Position numbers and translations under genes: made by a program | Notes under the pieces: generated by a model | What the model was told of the DNA's origin: nothing | Database searches by the model: none | Seen by the model: the letters and a program-made list of their open reading frames with translations, nothing else | In this document: positions 33,863-43,966 of the stretch, piece by piece | How the letters are laid out: each line of letters starts with the position of its first letter | Position numbering within the stretch: position 1 is the first letter of the stretch | NCBI GenBank assembly: GCA_002825515.1 | Contig: PJET01000004.1 | Location: 1-64,000, forward strand | Reading direction: 5' to 3' | Source of the DNA: Candidatus Thorarchaeota archaeon MP11T_1 | Lineage (GTDB): Archaea > Asgardarchaeota > Thorarchaeia > Thorarchaeales > Thorarchaeaceae | DNA: 64,000 bases

Positions 33863-34846
33863 TTGAAGATACTGGTTCCCTATCCTGATGAACTTGTCAA
33901 GATATTCAAAACCATAATTGGTGAGGAAGCTGAAGTTGTTCAGTCGGAACGTTCAGTGGAGTCAATGCTTGAACTGGGTGAGGACGCGGAAATCATTGCG
34001 TCTGTTTTCGTTCCTGGTGAATTTATTCAGAAATCAACAAATCTTCGGATGATTCAAACATTTGGAGCTGGAATTGACAGAGTAGATCTTGATGCTGTTA
34101 GAGAACGTGGCGACATCATCGTCTGTAATAATCATGTAAACTCTGCTGAAGTGGCTGAATTTGCCATATCCCTTCTCTTTGCAGTAGCCAAGAATCTCAT
34201 TCCAAGTGACAGAGAACTCAGGAGTGGGAATTGGGTCCATAGGTGGGGTGGTCCTGTTCCAAATCTCGAAATTCGAGGAAAGAATGTGCTCATTATTGGA
34301 TTAGGTCATATTGGTGCTGATATAGCCAAGAGATTGAAGTCCTTTGACGTCAAGATTACTGCCGCCACCCGTAGTGGGACCTCAAGCAATGATAGTCTTG
34401 TAGATCAAGTTGTAAGTATTGATGAAATAAAATCCCATGTCGAAGACTCAGACTATGTCATCCTATCCCTGCCTCTAACAGATGAGTCGGTGTGTCTTGT
34501 CAATAGGGAGTTCCTCTCTTGGATGAAACCAACTTCTGTTTTGGTGAACATATCACGTGGTCAGATAATTGATGAACTGGCACTCTATGAAGCACTAAAG
34601 GAGAAACGGATTCACGGCGCAGGAATTGATGTATGGTGGAGATATCCTACAAAATGGCGCGGAACAGCAATCCCACCAGCAGATGTGCCATTCCACGAGC
34701 TCGATAATATTGTGATTTCACCTCATCGGGCTGCATATTCTGAGAACATTGAACGTGAATTGTTTCTGTTCGCAGCAAGAAACATTCTCCGATTCATCCG
34801 TGGTGAAACTCCATTGAACATAATTGACCTCGAACGCGGTTATTGA
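33863..34846 (+). CDS. D-isomer-specific 2-hydroxyacid dehydrogenase
   Basis: A 327-residue protein. The NAD site is VLIIGLGHIGADIAKRLKSF (about 143-162). The catalytic Arg is in NISRGQIIDE, a Glu/Asp follows in GAGIDVWW, and His is in SPHRAAYS. The FGAGIDRVDLDAV element and NNHVNSAEVAEFAISLL fit the glycerate/phosphoglycerate dehydrogenase superfamily; the substrate is unresolved. The start is TTG 33863, since no in-frame ATG precedes the ILVPYP strand. Confidence 0.85.
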   Translation: MKILVPYPDELVKIFKTIIGEEAEVVQSERSVESMLELGEDAEIIASVFVPGEFIQKSTNLRMIQTFGAGIDRVDLDAVRERGDIIVCNNHVNSAEVAEFAISLLFAVAKNLIPSDRELRSGNWVHRWGGPVPNLEIRGKNVLIIGLGHIGADIAKRLKSFDVKITAATRSGTSSNDSLVDQVVSIDEIKSHVEDSDYVILSLPLTDESVCLVNREFLSWMKPTSVLVNISRGQIIDELALYEALKEKRIHGAGIDVWWRYPTKWRGTAIPPADVPFHELDNIVISPHRAAYSENIERELFLFAARNILRFIRGETPLNIIDLERGY

Positions 34847-34921
34847 TTGAATAAAACCCGAAAAATGTAGGAGTACTTCTATCCCCCTGTCATATCAAAT
34901 TGTAACAGGGAGTACAGTCTC

Positions 34922-37210
34922 ATGGTACGTACATTATACCTCAGTCAGCCTGAGAGTCAAGACTTTAAGGAAAGCCTTAATCATCGCAGAAGAAACATCC
35001 AATATTCGGGGGAAGATACATTGACCCTAGATAGTCTTTCAGATATTCCTGGCGTAGGTGAGAAAGTCAAGCAAGCTCTTATTGATCACTTCGGGAGCGA
35101 AACACTAGCTCTCAAAGTGATCCATGACTCGCGAGTTGACCTAGTAGCTGCTGTACCAGGCATTGGATCTAGGCAAGCAGTCAACCTTGTCAAAGGCGCC
35201 TTTGAGAAGGAGTTTGGTGCTAGCTCTAATATGCTATTGCGTAGTCAGGACATTAGGAAAATATACGAGGCAAGCCTTGACATAATTCGAAGTTATGCAA
35301 ACACCACCTATGCGAAAGACAAACTATTCCTCTATTTTCCTCTACCCCCGGAGAAACTAGATGTCATCCTTGAGAGGCAGAAGTACTTCGCAGATGCAGC
35401 AAAGATGTCCCGAGAACTTACACCTTATCAACGAGAGAAGTTGAGGAATCTTCTGAGCCAAGTCCGAGGGCTCTATCGGAGAGTCAAACCACGCAGACTG
35501 GAAGGTCGTGTCATCATCACAAATGATGACAAAGTCTTTGACATATTGGTGAAGGATGGAGTGGATAGATGGTGTCCTGTGTATGTACTATCTGAGGGCG
35601 AGAACGCTGCTGACTATGCCCAAGGGTATGATTTGGTTCTATTTGTATCGCCTTTGGGAATCTATGATGACTCTGTAGATATGCTTGATAATGTAGAGAT
35701 TCTTGGAAAAGATTGGTCAATCGAGGATATACTACCAGAGAAGACGGTGAGTTTCTACTCTCGAAATTATCGCGTGATTGATGCATCTTGCCAGATTGTA
35801 GAGGCATTCAACGAACTTCCAGAGAATGATTCAGTCTACACTTTTACATCCGGACTAGACTTCGATCGACTCACAAAAGTAGGTGAGGTTCTCAAGAATC
35901 TAGATGAAAATGGTGATTTGGCTCAGGGCATCGATGCTGACCTTGATAGATATCGAAATGCGGTAAAGGTATTCCCAACTGCAATTGCAGAAACTGAAGC
36001 ATGGTTGAATGACGAAATAACTTCACGAATCTCAAAGAGTAAGGTCACACTGGGAGGCCAGCAAATCATCAGTATACTCCAATCTGCTGACATGGAAGGA
36101 GCAGATGGAAGTGCGCTTCGGAATATGTTGCCTGCTGAGATAGTTGAAACTTTCACCACAACACTTCAAGAAGCTGAAGACAAGCTAGTTCAGATGCTCG
36201 GACTCACACTACGAGAGGCTGACTGGGTGACTGGTATTATCAGTGAAGAAATCTCACTTCCTGTAAAGATGGTACCTAATCAAATCAATGATCTTGAGGA
36301 CAAACTAAGACGCAGATTTGCCGACAAACAGTTTCGGTTAATCAAGAAGTTCGCAAACGAGCTTGATGAACTAAAGGAGGTCGTGATGCATGCAGTCCAA
36401 ACACTCCTTGAGTTTGATTTGTTCCTGGCTGTTGGACTTTTTTCAGCAGACTATGCACTAAACACACCTGAAATCTCACTTGAATACTCTGGAGTCGGTG
36501 TTCAAGGCGCGACGAACTTGTTCTTGATGGAGAGTCATCTTAGGGGAAAACATGGAGTTGTCGAACCAATCGATTATGCCATTGGAAAGACTCCCTATCA
36601 ACCTGCGGGGACAAATGGAGAAAATTGTGCAATCTTGTCGGGCGCAAATAGTGGTGGAAAGACCACAACAATCCAGACACTTGCACAGATAGTTGTCTTG
36701 GCTCAGTCTGGGTTGCCAGTACCTGCCAAGAAGGCATACCTGCCAGTCTTTGAGGAACTATACTTTTTCTACAAGAGTAGAGGCATGGTGAGTGCTGGCG
36801 CTTTTGAAACAACATTGAAACAGTTTGCGGAGATTGTAGTTTCAGACAAAGCAAAGCTGGCGCTTTTTGATGAAGTCGAAGCAATAACTGAACCAGGGAG
36901 TGCTGCTAATGTCATTGCCGGACTCATTGAGATTCTTCAGAGTGATCCTAATACTTCTACAGTCCTCTGTAGTCACCTAGCCAGAGAGATTAGTGAGGTA
37001 ACTGATGCCCCTATCAGAGTGGATGGAATCGAAGCCAGAGGTCTTGATGAAAATCTGGAGCTCATTGTAGACAGGACCCCTAAGTTTGGGATACTAGCAC
37101 GTAGCACACCTGAACTCATTGTGGAAAGACTCTCAAAACTAGCCAAAAGTCCCAAGAAGGAAGTCTACACTAAAATCTTGGAAAATCTCACCAGAGTTCG
37201 GTCCAAATGA
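34922..37210 (+). CDS. MutS-family ATPase with N-terminal helix-hairpin-helix domain
   Basis: A 762-residue protein. Two HhH motifs lie at about 38-95 (LSDIPGVGEKVKQAL and VAAVPGIGSRQAVNLV). A long helical core follows. The C-terminal ABC-type ATPase has Walker A SGANSGGKTTT, signature region SAGAFETTLKQ, Walker B LALFDEVEAI and the His of LCSHLA. There is no mismatch-recognition domain I with F-x-E and no Smr domain, so this is the archaeal MutS2/COG1193-like group rather than true MutS; roles in branched DNA processing are inferred. Its last base overlaps the next gene by an ATGA. Confidence 0.85.
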   Translation: MVRTLYLSQPESQDFKESLNHRRRNIQYSGEDTLTLDSLSDIPGVGEKVKQALIDHFGSETLALKVIHDSRVDLVAAVPGIGSRQAVNLVKGAFEKEFGASSNMLLRSQDIRKIYEASLDIIRSYANTTYAKDKLFLYFPLPPEKLDVILERQKYFADAAKMSRELTPYQREKLRNLLSQVRGLYRRVKPRRLEGRVIITNDDKVFDILVKDGVDRWCPVYVLSEGENAADYAQGYDLVLFVSPLGIYDDSVDMLDNVEILGKDWSIEDILPEKTVSFYSRNYRVIDASCQIVEAFNELPENDSVYTFTSGLDFDRLTKVGEVLKNLDENGDLAQGIDADLDRYRNAVKVFPTAIAETEAWLNDEITSRISKSKVTLGGQQIISILQSADMEGADGSALRNMLPAEIVETFTTTLQEAEDKLVQMLGLTLREADWVTGIISEEISLPVKMVPNQINDLEDKLRRRFADKQFRLIKKFANELDELKEVVMHAVQTLLEFDLFLAVGLFSADYALNTPEISLEYSGVGVQGATNLFLMESHLRGKHGVVEPIDYAIGKTPYQPAGTNGENCAILSGANSGGKTTTIQTLAQIVVLAQSGLPVPAKKAYLPVFEELYFFYKSRGMVSAGAFETTLKQFAEIVVSDKAKLALFDEVEAITEPGSAANVIAGLIEILQSDPNTSTVLCSHLAREISEVTDAPIRVDGIEARGLDENLELIVDRTPKFGILARSTPELIVERLSKLAKSPKKEVYTKILENLTRVRSK

Positions 37211-37782
37211 ATCAACGAGTCTTAGTCTTTGGAGATGCTCATATTCCCTCACGACGAGACTCCATCCCTGAAGCTTTCTATACCCATATTCAAGAAACCA
37301 ACTATGATTTGGCTCTGATTACTGGGGATCTTGTACGAGAATCTGATATGAGGTCGGCTCTTCCTACTCTCCCAAGGAGCTTCATTGTTGTTGGGAACAT
37401 GGACTATGGTAGCCAGTATAACTTTCATGAACAGATTCAACTTGATGAATTCAATGTTCTTCTGCTTCATGGTACCCAACTCCGACCTAGGGGCAACATC
37501 AAACAGCTCTCGGAGATTGTGCAAAAGATAGGGGCAGACATAGCTATCCACGGTCACACTCATACGGCCTCAATTGAACTTCACAAAGATCAATTGTTTA
37601 TTAATCCTGGAACAATTTCAGGAGCCACCGGTGGTTGGGCTGGCAAGACTGATGCCAGTTTCATCGAGCTTGAAGTGAGCAAAGACGAATTACTGGTAAC
37701 ACTCTTCCACACTGATTGGAAGGTTGTGAAAGAATCAACTGCACGATTTAGGAAACATGAGAATCGAATTATACGATCCTAA
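37207..37782 (+). CDS. YfcE/MJ0936-type metallophosphoesterase
   Basis: A 191-residue calcineurin-like phosphoesterase. Metal ligands are in order: DAHIPSRRD, ITGDLV, VVGNMD, LLHGTQ and IHGHTH, followed by FINPGTISG. The family hydrolyses phosphodiesters and its physiological substrate is rarely known. Translational coupling (4-nt overlap) to the MutS-like ATPase hints at a joint nucleic-acid role. Confidence 0.88.
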   Translation: MNQRVLVFGDAHIPSRRDSIPEAFYTHIQETNYDLALITGDLVRESDMRSALPTLPRSFIVVGNMDYGSQYNFHEQIQLDEFNVLLLHGTQLRPRGNIKQLSEIVQKIGADIAIHGHTHTASIELHKDQLFINPGTISGATGGWAGKTDASFIELEVSKDELLVTLFHTDWKVVKESTARFRKHENRIIRS

Positions 37783-38396
37783 TAATCTCCCCATGGGTCG
37801 GGACTCAAGAGTCGCATGTATATTCGTTTGATTATATTGGAGCTTTCAAATATCGCATCTCTGGCTGTGCTTTGTATATCAACAGTCTTGGATGAGGCTT
37901 TTGTCGATCCTAGAATCTTCCCAAACATACCCCCCTTTCCCTTGCCTCCCCCAAATGGTTTGACAATTTCAATAGCCACTTTTTCAATCTCTTCTTCAGG
38001 AAAGATATCCCGTGTAAATCTAATTTCTTCAAAGAACATAGATAGGATTTCTTTCACAGCCATTTTGTCTGGAGGGTCGTCTGGTAACCCATAAACTATG
38101 TCTAATGCTCTTTTCCTGAGGCTTGATGACACTATTGACTGAATCTCCTCAGCAAGTTCACGGTTCAACGCACATGCAATACCAATATTAATCATGAGAA
38201 TTCTGATTCGATCAAGAAGCATTCCTATGTTACTACCAACCAGCGATTTACTTCTCATAGAAGCAAGCCAGTCCTCATAGGCCTCATTGACCATACGTAA
38301 CTCTTCTTCAAACTCAACCAGTTTGCCAATTTCATCAGGTGGAATCAAAGTACACCAAACGGTCATCTGGACATGGTTACTAGACTCAGGTGACAT
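37779..38396 (-). CDS. Helical protein of unknown function
   Basis: A 205-residue, mainly helical and acidic protein with a Gly/Lys-rich loop (FGGGKGKGGMFGKI, about 150-163) that could bind phosphate or RNA. The N-terminus to about 140 reads as long helices. No family recognised. It converges with the phosphodiesterase with a 4-nt stop overlap. Confidence 0.65.
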   Translation of the reverse strand: MSPESSNHVQMTVWCTLIPPDEIGKLVEFEEELRMVNEAYEDWLASMRSKSLVGSNIGMLLDRIRILMINIGIACALNRELAEEIQSIVSSSLRKRALDIVYGLPDDPPDKMAVKEILSMFFEEIRFTRDIFPEEEIEKVAIEIVKPFGGGKGKGGMFGKILGSTKASSKTVDIQSTARDAIFESSNIIKRIYMRLLSPDPWGDY

Positions 38397-38497
38397 ATCT
38401 TTGGACTCGTTGTTCTCCGTTTTCAGTATTACTTGTGTAGGTCTTTGCGCTTGTGAATTACTTCTAATACCTAATTGACGTGCATTCAGGGGTGGTT

Positions 38498-38773
38498 ATG
38501 GATTTGACAAGGTACAAGGTGACAATCGAAGTAATTGATATTCTGGGAGAAGGTAGATGCTCAATGGACCAAAAAGTAGGCGATACCTACAGTTACCCTG
38601 AAGACAGAGGGAAAATGTGTCCCAGCTCATTCTATATTTTGTTTCCATGGATAATGGTAATGGAGTCAGGTGGAAGTTTCTATGGCTCAGAGGAAGACCA
38701 TATGACAACTGGTTGCCCTGATTATAAGCATCAAGTCGTTTACAAAATCTCCCGAAAGGTTGTTGAAGACTGA
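38498..38773 (+). CDS. TIGR04076-like small protein
   Basis: About 91 residues. The KVTIEVIDILGEGRC strand, VGDTYSYPEDRGKMCPSSF and GCPDYKHQVVYKISR fit the TIGR04076 family (small proteins with conserved Cys and a C-P pair) of unknown role, often near radical SAM or redox genes. ATG 38498 is preferred to GTG 38480. A single-domain cupin gene follows 38 nt downstream. Confidence 0.6.
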   Translation: MDLTRYKVTIEVIDILGEGRCSMDQKVGDTYSYPEDRGKMCPSSFYILFPWIMVMESGGSFYGSEEDHMTTGCPDYKHQVVYKISRKVVED

Positions 38774-38811
38774 GTTCTCTTGTATTCATTAGAAAGTTTG
38801 AGGATTGTTCC

Positions 38812-39183
38812 ATGGACGAAGAAACAGATTATTCAATCAGTACTGTTATTGAGTATGGCCCACTCGAATTGATTGACATTCCAACTCTAATCCAGGCAAG
38901 TAAGAAGAAATGGCAAAATCTCTCTTTATGCGAGGTAAATGATTGCGTGGTTAGGTTGGGCGTAATCCATGGAGAGTTTCATTGGCACAAACATGATAAT
39001 GAAGACGAATTCTTCTATGTGATTGATGGTTTGCTCTATGTAGATCTGAAGGAGAGAACCCACGGTTTGACACCAGGAAAAGGAATCATGGTTCCAAAGG
39101 GTGTACTTCATCGAACAAGAGCTCCAGAACGCACATCGATTCTGATGGTAGAGGGTAAAACTGTGAGAGCCACCGGCGATTAA
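38812..39183 (+). CDS. Cupin-domain protein
   Basis: A 123-residue single beta-barrel cupin. Motif 1 is GEFHWHKHDNEDEFFYVIDG (about 56-75), with two His and a Glu metal ligand. Motif 2 is PGKGIMVPKGVLHRTRAPE, with the third His. Metal binding is likely and the small-molecule substrate is unknown. It is co-directional with the TIGR04076 gene. Confidence 0.85.
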   Translation: MDEETDYSISTVIEYGPLELIDIPTLIQASKKKWQNLSLCEVNDCVVRLGVIHGEFHWHKHDNEDEFFYVIDGLLYVDLKERTHGLTPGKGIMVPKGVLHRTRAPERTSILMVEGKTVRATGD

Positions 39184-39527
39184 TAATATGAGCAATGTTA
39201 TTGAAAGAGAACAAAAACAATCTATTCAGTGTTTTTTCAGAATTTCAAAAAATAGCCAATCTATAGCGATATATTCGTTTATTTCATGACATTCAAAAAG
39301 TAGTATTCCTTGGGTGAGAATATTGAAGTCACACGACCCTTTTGTTGTAACGATTTGAAGAAAAAAAAACATTTTTGGACTCCGCTGGAAAGAAGATTGG
39401 AAAGATCAGTGATTTGACATTCAAATTTGACGGCATGTTACCAAATAACGAATAATCCAGCAGAAACTTAACATCATTTCATCAAGTGATTAGTTCAAAT
39501 ATGAAACACGGTTAGTTGGTCTTCATC
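39184..39527. other. Intergenic region holding a gene relic
   Basis: Very AT-rich. Besides the PRC-barrel relic at 39375-39455 (listed separately) and an A8 run just before it, I see no gene or RNA. A weak promoter for the acetyltransferase at 39528 is likely in its last 60 bases. Confidence 0.4.
39375..39455 (+). pseudogene. Relic of a PRC-barrel gene (paralogue of 46230-46898)
   Basis: The reading frame LDSAGKKIGKISDLTFKFDG followed by MLPNNE and stop matches MDASGKKIGKISNLTFTFDG of the intact PRC-barrel protein at about residues 18-37, with 15 of 20 residues identical. No start codon, upstream region or remainder of the domain is left, so this is an internal piece of a former gene copy. 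Confidence 0.75.
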
Positions 39528-40394
39528 ATGAGCGGGATTAGACAACTCAAAGAGTCTGATAGAGATGATATTCTAGAGATAGCCCACCACACTTGGGAAG
39601 GCCATGACTATCTCCCCTACTTTTTTGATACATGGATAAGTGACAGGAACTCCCATACCGCTGCTGTTGAGAGAAACGGTCATGTTGTTGCTCTGGCAAA
39701 CCTTAGAGTGATTGAGAATGGAAGAACAGGATGGATGGAGGGACTCCGTGTTCATCCAGACTATAGAGGTCAAGGACTTGCATCTATTCTAACCCATCAT
39801 GTTGTGAAAATAGCGAAGGAGATTCCTGTCGAACGTATTCGATATACAACTGCTATTGGCAATGAGAAATCTCTTCATCTTGGAGAATCCGTAGGCATGA
39901 AGAGAAGGTTTGACCTTGCAGTACACTGGCAAGACAGATTGGATGAAGTGCCCCCATACACATCAGTCGGTTCTATCAAGGAAGCAGCTATAGATGAATT
40001 GCTCCCTACTCTAACAGAGTCTGAATTACTACCTCACAATGTGATAATCTATGACTGGAAAGCTCTAGATGTTTCACATCACGCCTTAGAAAAAATTTCA
40101 TCACTTTCTAAATTCTGGGTTCAATCCGTAGCTGGAAAGATTGAATCATTCTCCCTTGGCTTCGTAAGTGAGGACCCAACTGGACCACAGTGGAGCTTCA
40201 CGATCTATGCAAAAGATGAATCAACATTCCTCGACCAGCTATCACATCATATACAGAAAGCTGCTGAATCTGGATGTAAGTCCATCTTCATGACGTATCA
40301 AATGGATTATGTTGAAACCTTCTATTCCCTTGATTGGGTCCGGCCAATTGAAGACGAACTGATGGCCTTGACTCTATTAGAGAAGACGTTCTGA
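39528..40394 (+). CDS. GNAT acetyltransferase with C-terminal extension
   Basis: About 288 residues from ATG 39528. The N-terminal GNAT domain (about 1-145) has the motif A VHPDYRGQGLASILTHHVV and TTAIGNEKSLHLGESVGMKR. The C-terminal 140 residues are a second, weaker alpha/beta domain that probably derives from a degenerate GNAT copy. Substrate unknown. Confidence 0.75.
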   Translation: MSGIRQLKESDRDDILEIAHHTWEGHDYLPYFFDTWISDRNSHTAAVERNGHVVALANLRVIENGRTGWMEGLRVHPDYRGQGLASILTHHVVKIAKEIPVERIRYTTAIGNEKSLHLGESVGMKRRFDLAVHWQDRLDEVPPYTSVGSIKEAAIDELLPTLTESELLPHNVIIYDWKALDVSHHALEKISSLSKFWVQSVAGKIESFSLGFVSEDPTGPQWSFTIYAKDESTFLDQLSHHIQKAAESGCKSIFMTYQMDYVETFYSLDWVRPIEDELMALTLLEKTF

Positions 40395-40608
40395 GGTTGG
40401 ACTGTATTAGTTGTTTGAATGTGGTTTGATGACAGAAAAAGTACTGGTCTGCATTGACGACAATGAACGGAATGAAACTAGATCTTTTCCATCCGACTAA
40501 TACTATGCATGAGAGAGCTCAAAGAATAGCAAAAGATTACAAACACATCAAAGATGGAAACCTCCGTGTCCCATAGAGTTTAGTCGTTTATCTTGTCGAT
40601 TGTTTGTG

Positions 40609-41574
40609 TCAAGATACCGTGGACTCATCTATCGAGATCCGTTTTCTTGTTGCATCAACTGTTGCTTTGCAGCCAATGGGTAGCACGTAGTTCTCGACAT
40701 TATGTCCAATCTCTCCAATCTCAAGAATAGGGAAATCATAGCCTTTGGTTTCCTCGAGAAAAACCTCACTGACTGGGCGACTGAGTTCCTTCTCCTCCAA
40801 CTCGCTCTCATCAAACCATCCTAGAATCACACCAACGACTGAGTCGAAAACGCCACGAAGTTTCAACGCAGTGATGAAACTGTGAGTACGCGCTACGTTG
40901 TCTGTTCCCTCAAGAAAGAGAATGGTGCCCTCGAAGTCTGGACCATAACCAGCAAGAATCGTGTTAGCAAGGGTTCTGATATGTCCTCCAACCAGTTTTC
41001 CAGTAGCTTTTCCCTCTCGAAAACATCTCCAGCCTGTATACTTTATATCTGGTTTCAACTGGTGTCGCCAGTTCTCATTCGGTTCCAATTCGATTGATTT
41101 TCCATCGAAGAACGTACTCATGATATTCCTTTCTACTTGAGGAGTCATCTCTAAACCGAAGGTCCAAATGACATCAGGTCCGTGATAGGTGACTAGGCCG
41201 GTTTTTGCATGTACTGCGTTCAATAATGTAGTCCCGTCGGAAATTCCCGACAATATCTTGGGGTCACGTCGAAGCAGGTCATAATCGATATCATCAAGAA
41301 GCTGATTCGCTGTGCTCCCACCTTGGGACATCAACACCATTCTCACCTCAGGGTCTGCCCAGAGCGTGTGAAAATCCTGAAGTCTCTCTTCTTGAGTACC
41401 AGCACAGTAGTAGCGCTGACTGAATGTATGCTCTGCAAGCTTTACCTTAAGCCCCAAGGACTTGAGCTTTTCAACTCCTTGGTCGAATTTCTGGCGCTTG
41501 TCTACCGGCCAGGATGGCGAGAACACTCCCACTGTGTCCCCTATATGCAGTCTAGCAGGCTTGATCACGTTCAT
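40609..41574 (-). CDS. S66-family peptidase (LD-carboxypeptidase / MccF-like)
   Basis: A 321-residue protein. The nucleophile Ser is in LSGISDGTTLLNAV (about 110-123), a Glu is in LFLEGTDN, and the catalytic His is in EIGHNVENYVLPIG. VMLMSQGGSTANQLL matches the conserved substrate-loop segment. Archaea lack murein, so a role like MccF (hydrolysis of microcin C-type aminoacyl-nucleotide toxins) or another acyl-peptide substrate is more likely than cell-wall recycling (inference). The 214-nt gap to its right contains only two very short ORFs. Confidence 0.85.
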   Translation of the reverse strand: MNVIKPARLHIGDTVGVFSPSWPVDKRQKFDQGVEKLKSLGLKVKLAEHTFSQRYYCAGTQEERLQDFHTLWADPEVRMVLMSQGGSTANQLLDDIDYDLLRRDPKILSGISDGTTLLNAVHAKTGLVTYHGPDVIWTFGLEMTPQVERNIMSTFFDGKSIELEPNENWRHQLKPDIKYTGWRCFREGKATGKLVGGHIRTLANTILAGYGPDFEGTILFLEGTDNVARTHSFITALKLRGVFDSVVGVILGWFDESELEEKELSRPVSEVFLEETKGYDFPILEIGEIGHNVENYVLPIGCKATVDATRKRISIDESTVS

Positions 41575-41769
41575 CAGAAACCCTCCTTATTGCTATTTTC
41601 AATCGACACCCGATTACCACACTTAAGCCTGATTCTCTGCACCAACGAGAAGAGTTCCATAAACAATGATTATCCCGACCTCTCTCTAACTATGGCCAAG
41701 AAGATGAAAGGAAATAGCGCTGCTGCAACTCATGTGCCACTTTGTCTGTAATCGATTTACACTATCAGA

Positions 41770-43725
41770 TTAGGATCCTTTTCTGCGAATGTAAATAGCC
41801 AATACAACTACTATGACCGCAATCGCTGCAATTGCTCCAAGAACTATTACAATGGGAAACTCTCCAACCACCTGAATGTTTCTGGTCGATAGAGAATGAA
41901 TATCCTGCTCTGTCAGTTCGACAAGGATATAGTCATCATAGAGTAAGCTCACTTCGTAAGGTTCGCCTGTCACTTCAAGAGTCAAAATAGTTGTGCCATT
42001 TATCCACACAACCTCTTCATTTAGAACCTCATCTCCGAAGCCTAGGACTCTGATAGGTACTTGCTGTGAATAAGAATATGGATTAGAGTCTTCATTTTCA
42101 TCCTCAATGGTCACCCTCAAGGTGCTCTCAACGTTGTCATAGACCGCCCCTGCGAATGAATAGTCAGGCAAGCGTGGATTGTCAAACCAAGGTAGAAAGA
42201 ACCAATCCAAAGACCATCCACATACCGCTTCCAGAGCATACTGGAGCCCATCTAATGTACCAATCCTGAAATAATTCTGCTTAAAGAAGAGGGCAAGACC
42301 TTCTACAAATCTCGAATGACCTATCTCGATACGCAGCTTTTCAAGTATGAGAGGAGTCTTTACGTAACCAATGTATGACTCCAGCTCAGGCATGTCATTG
42401 TTTGACTGGTTTATTTTAGTGTCTATCCCATTCCCTACATAGAATGTTCTTACCATGTCCAAATATCGATCATATTGGAAGAATTCCCAGTCTAGATAAT
42501 AGTACTCTCCAAAGTAGCTATGAGACCAACAGGTCATTCCCTCGTCAAGAAAGCCCCAGTCTATACTGTCAACTCCCACAAGTTGCGACCACCACTCATG
42601 AGCCACTTCGTGAACGACCACCAATTCGAAATAATAGGGTGGCCGCTCTCCTGTTCTCACGAGCTGAAGCATGTTGTTTGTTATGTACACCTGACAGGGA
42701 TATTCCATGCCGCCATAGAATGCGAACTGCTCCACAACGTTGAATGTTGAATATGGATAGATTCCGTATGTTGTGTTGAAAAGCAGCAGGGCTTCGCTGG
42801 CCCAGTTCAGGACATCGTCTTCCCACTCTGTCTGAGAGTCTGGGAGGTAAAAGCTTGATACATTGATAGATCCTGCCATCATAGATTCCACGACATAGTA
42901 TCGTGAGGCAGAGAACGTGACTTCTCGTACAGGCAAACCAGGATTGAAGTGGTATGTGGTGTTACCTCCATCACTATGGCTTTCAATCAACTGACCTGTA
43001 GCTGCGACCACCATGTCACTAGGGACTTCAACCAAGAAATCATAGAACGCCATATCAAGGTAGAAGGGATCCCCATAATTGACATACCCATCTGTGTTCC
43101 ACTCATCATACTCATCGTAGACGCATGGCATAGGATAGCAACTGGCAAATGTGAATATTCTTGATTGATCGATGTCACTACCCCGGGAGTTGGCTCTGTC
43201 TAAGCCATCAGGCAGAGTGGTCTTGAATGAGATTTGAAACGACGTATTGCCATTTGATTCCACAGGTGCCAGAAGATTGACCCACATTATTTCGCCTCCA
43301 GACTCTATATTGTAGGACAAAGGAACCACAGGAGCATCGATTGTGGTCACATTGAATATCTCAATAGCTCCCTGTCTGCTAGTGTAATCCATACCAGAAG
43401 GATAGAGGTGAAATGGTATACTTGAGAATGCAATTGATTCATCATTGTGATACTCTATGGATAGATTACCAACGACGGTTGATTGAGTATCATCCAGTGT
43501 GACAGACAGATTAACATGTGAGAAACTAGTCCCTGTGAAATCTCCCTCTGAAAACCGATTGTAGTCATCGAGGTCAACTTGACTCAGCGAAGGCTGGATA
43601 TCTATCCCCAACTCTTTCTGAAGACTTGGCAAAGTTGATTCTGGATGAATCATGGAAAAGCCAGTAGACACTATCATAAGAGTTATTGAGAGGACAAGAA
43701 TTCTCTTCAAAATCACAACGACCAC
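41770..43725 (-). CDS. Surface-anchored M1-family metallopeptidase
   Basis: A 651-residue protein. A signal peptide at about 5-28 is followed by an M1-type N-terminal beta domain, then YGGMEYP (the GxMEN-like motif), the zinc site HEVAHEWW with the distal Glu in LDEGMTCWSH, a helical region, a late beta domain and a C-terminal membrane anchor (about 625-645) ending RRKGS. It thus acts outside the cell on peptides. The start is GTG 43723-43725. The 241-nt upstream gap contains promoters but no gene. Confidence 0.85.
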   Translation of the reverse strand: MVVVILKRILVLSITLMIVSTGFSMIHPESTLPSLQKELGIDIQPSLSQVDLDDYNRFSEGDFTGTSFSHVNLSVTLDDTQSTVVGNLSIEYHNDESIAFSSIPFHLYPSGMDYTSRQGAIEIFNVTTIDAPVVPLSYNIESGGEIMWVNLLAPVESNGNTSFQISFKTTLPDGLDRANSRGSDIDQSRIFTFASCYPMPCVYDEYDEWNTDGYVNYGDPFYLDMAFYDFLVEVPSDMVVAATGQLIESHSDGGNTTYHFNPGLPVREVTFSASRYYVVESMMAGSINVSSFYLPDSQTEWEDDVLNWASEALLLFNTTYGIYPYSTFNVVEQFAFYGGMEYPCQVYITNNMLQLVRTGERPPYYFELVVVHEVAHEWWSQLVGVDSIDWGFLDEGMTCWSHSYFGEYYYLDWEFFQYDRYLDMVRTFYVGNGIDTKINQSNNDMPELESYIGYVKTPLILEKLRIEIGHSRFVEGLALFFKQNYFRIGTLDGLQYALEAVCGWSLDWFFLPWFDNPRLPDYSFAGAVYDNVESTLRVTIEDENEDSNPYSYSQQVPIRVLGFGDEVLNEEVVWINGTTILTLEVTGEPYEVSLLYDDYILVELTEQDIHSLSTRNIQVVGEFPIVIVLGAIAAIAVIVVVLAIYIRRKGS

Positions 43726-43966
43726 CTGTCACTATAGTCTGAAGAATTAGCTCAAATCCCATTAATACTACCGTCTAAAGCAACCGAAAGCCGGTTGAGG
43801 AACAGTGAAAGGGATTTGTTCGTCTTGCTCTTTCAATTAATAAATTGGTGTTTATCGTCTACCGAAATAACGAATCTTTGAATGACAGATAGTACAAGTC
43901 TTTACTGTTAAGTCAACTTTTATGATTAGATAACCACTAGTTATAATATGGAGGGTATAGTAATCA

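Noticed and set aside
40395..40608. Short ORFs (about 23 and 45 codons) between the acetyltransferase and the S66 peptidase
   Set aside because: No ribosome site, no recognisable family and overlapping frames; perhaps decayed coding DNA.
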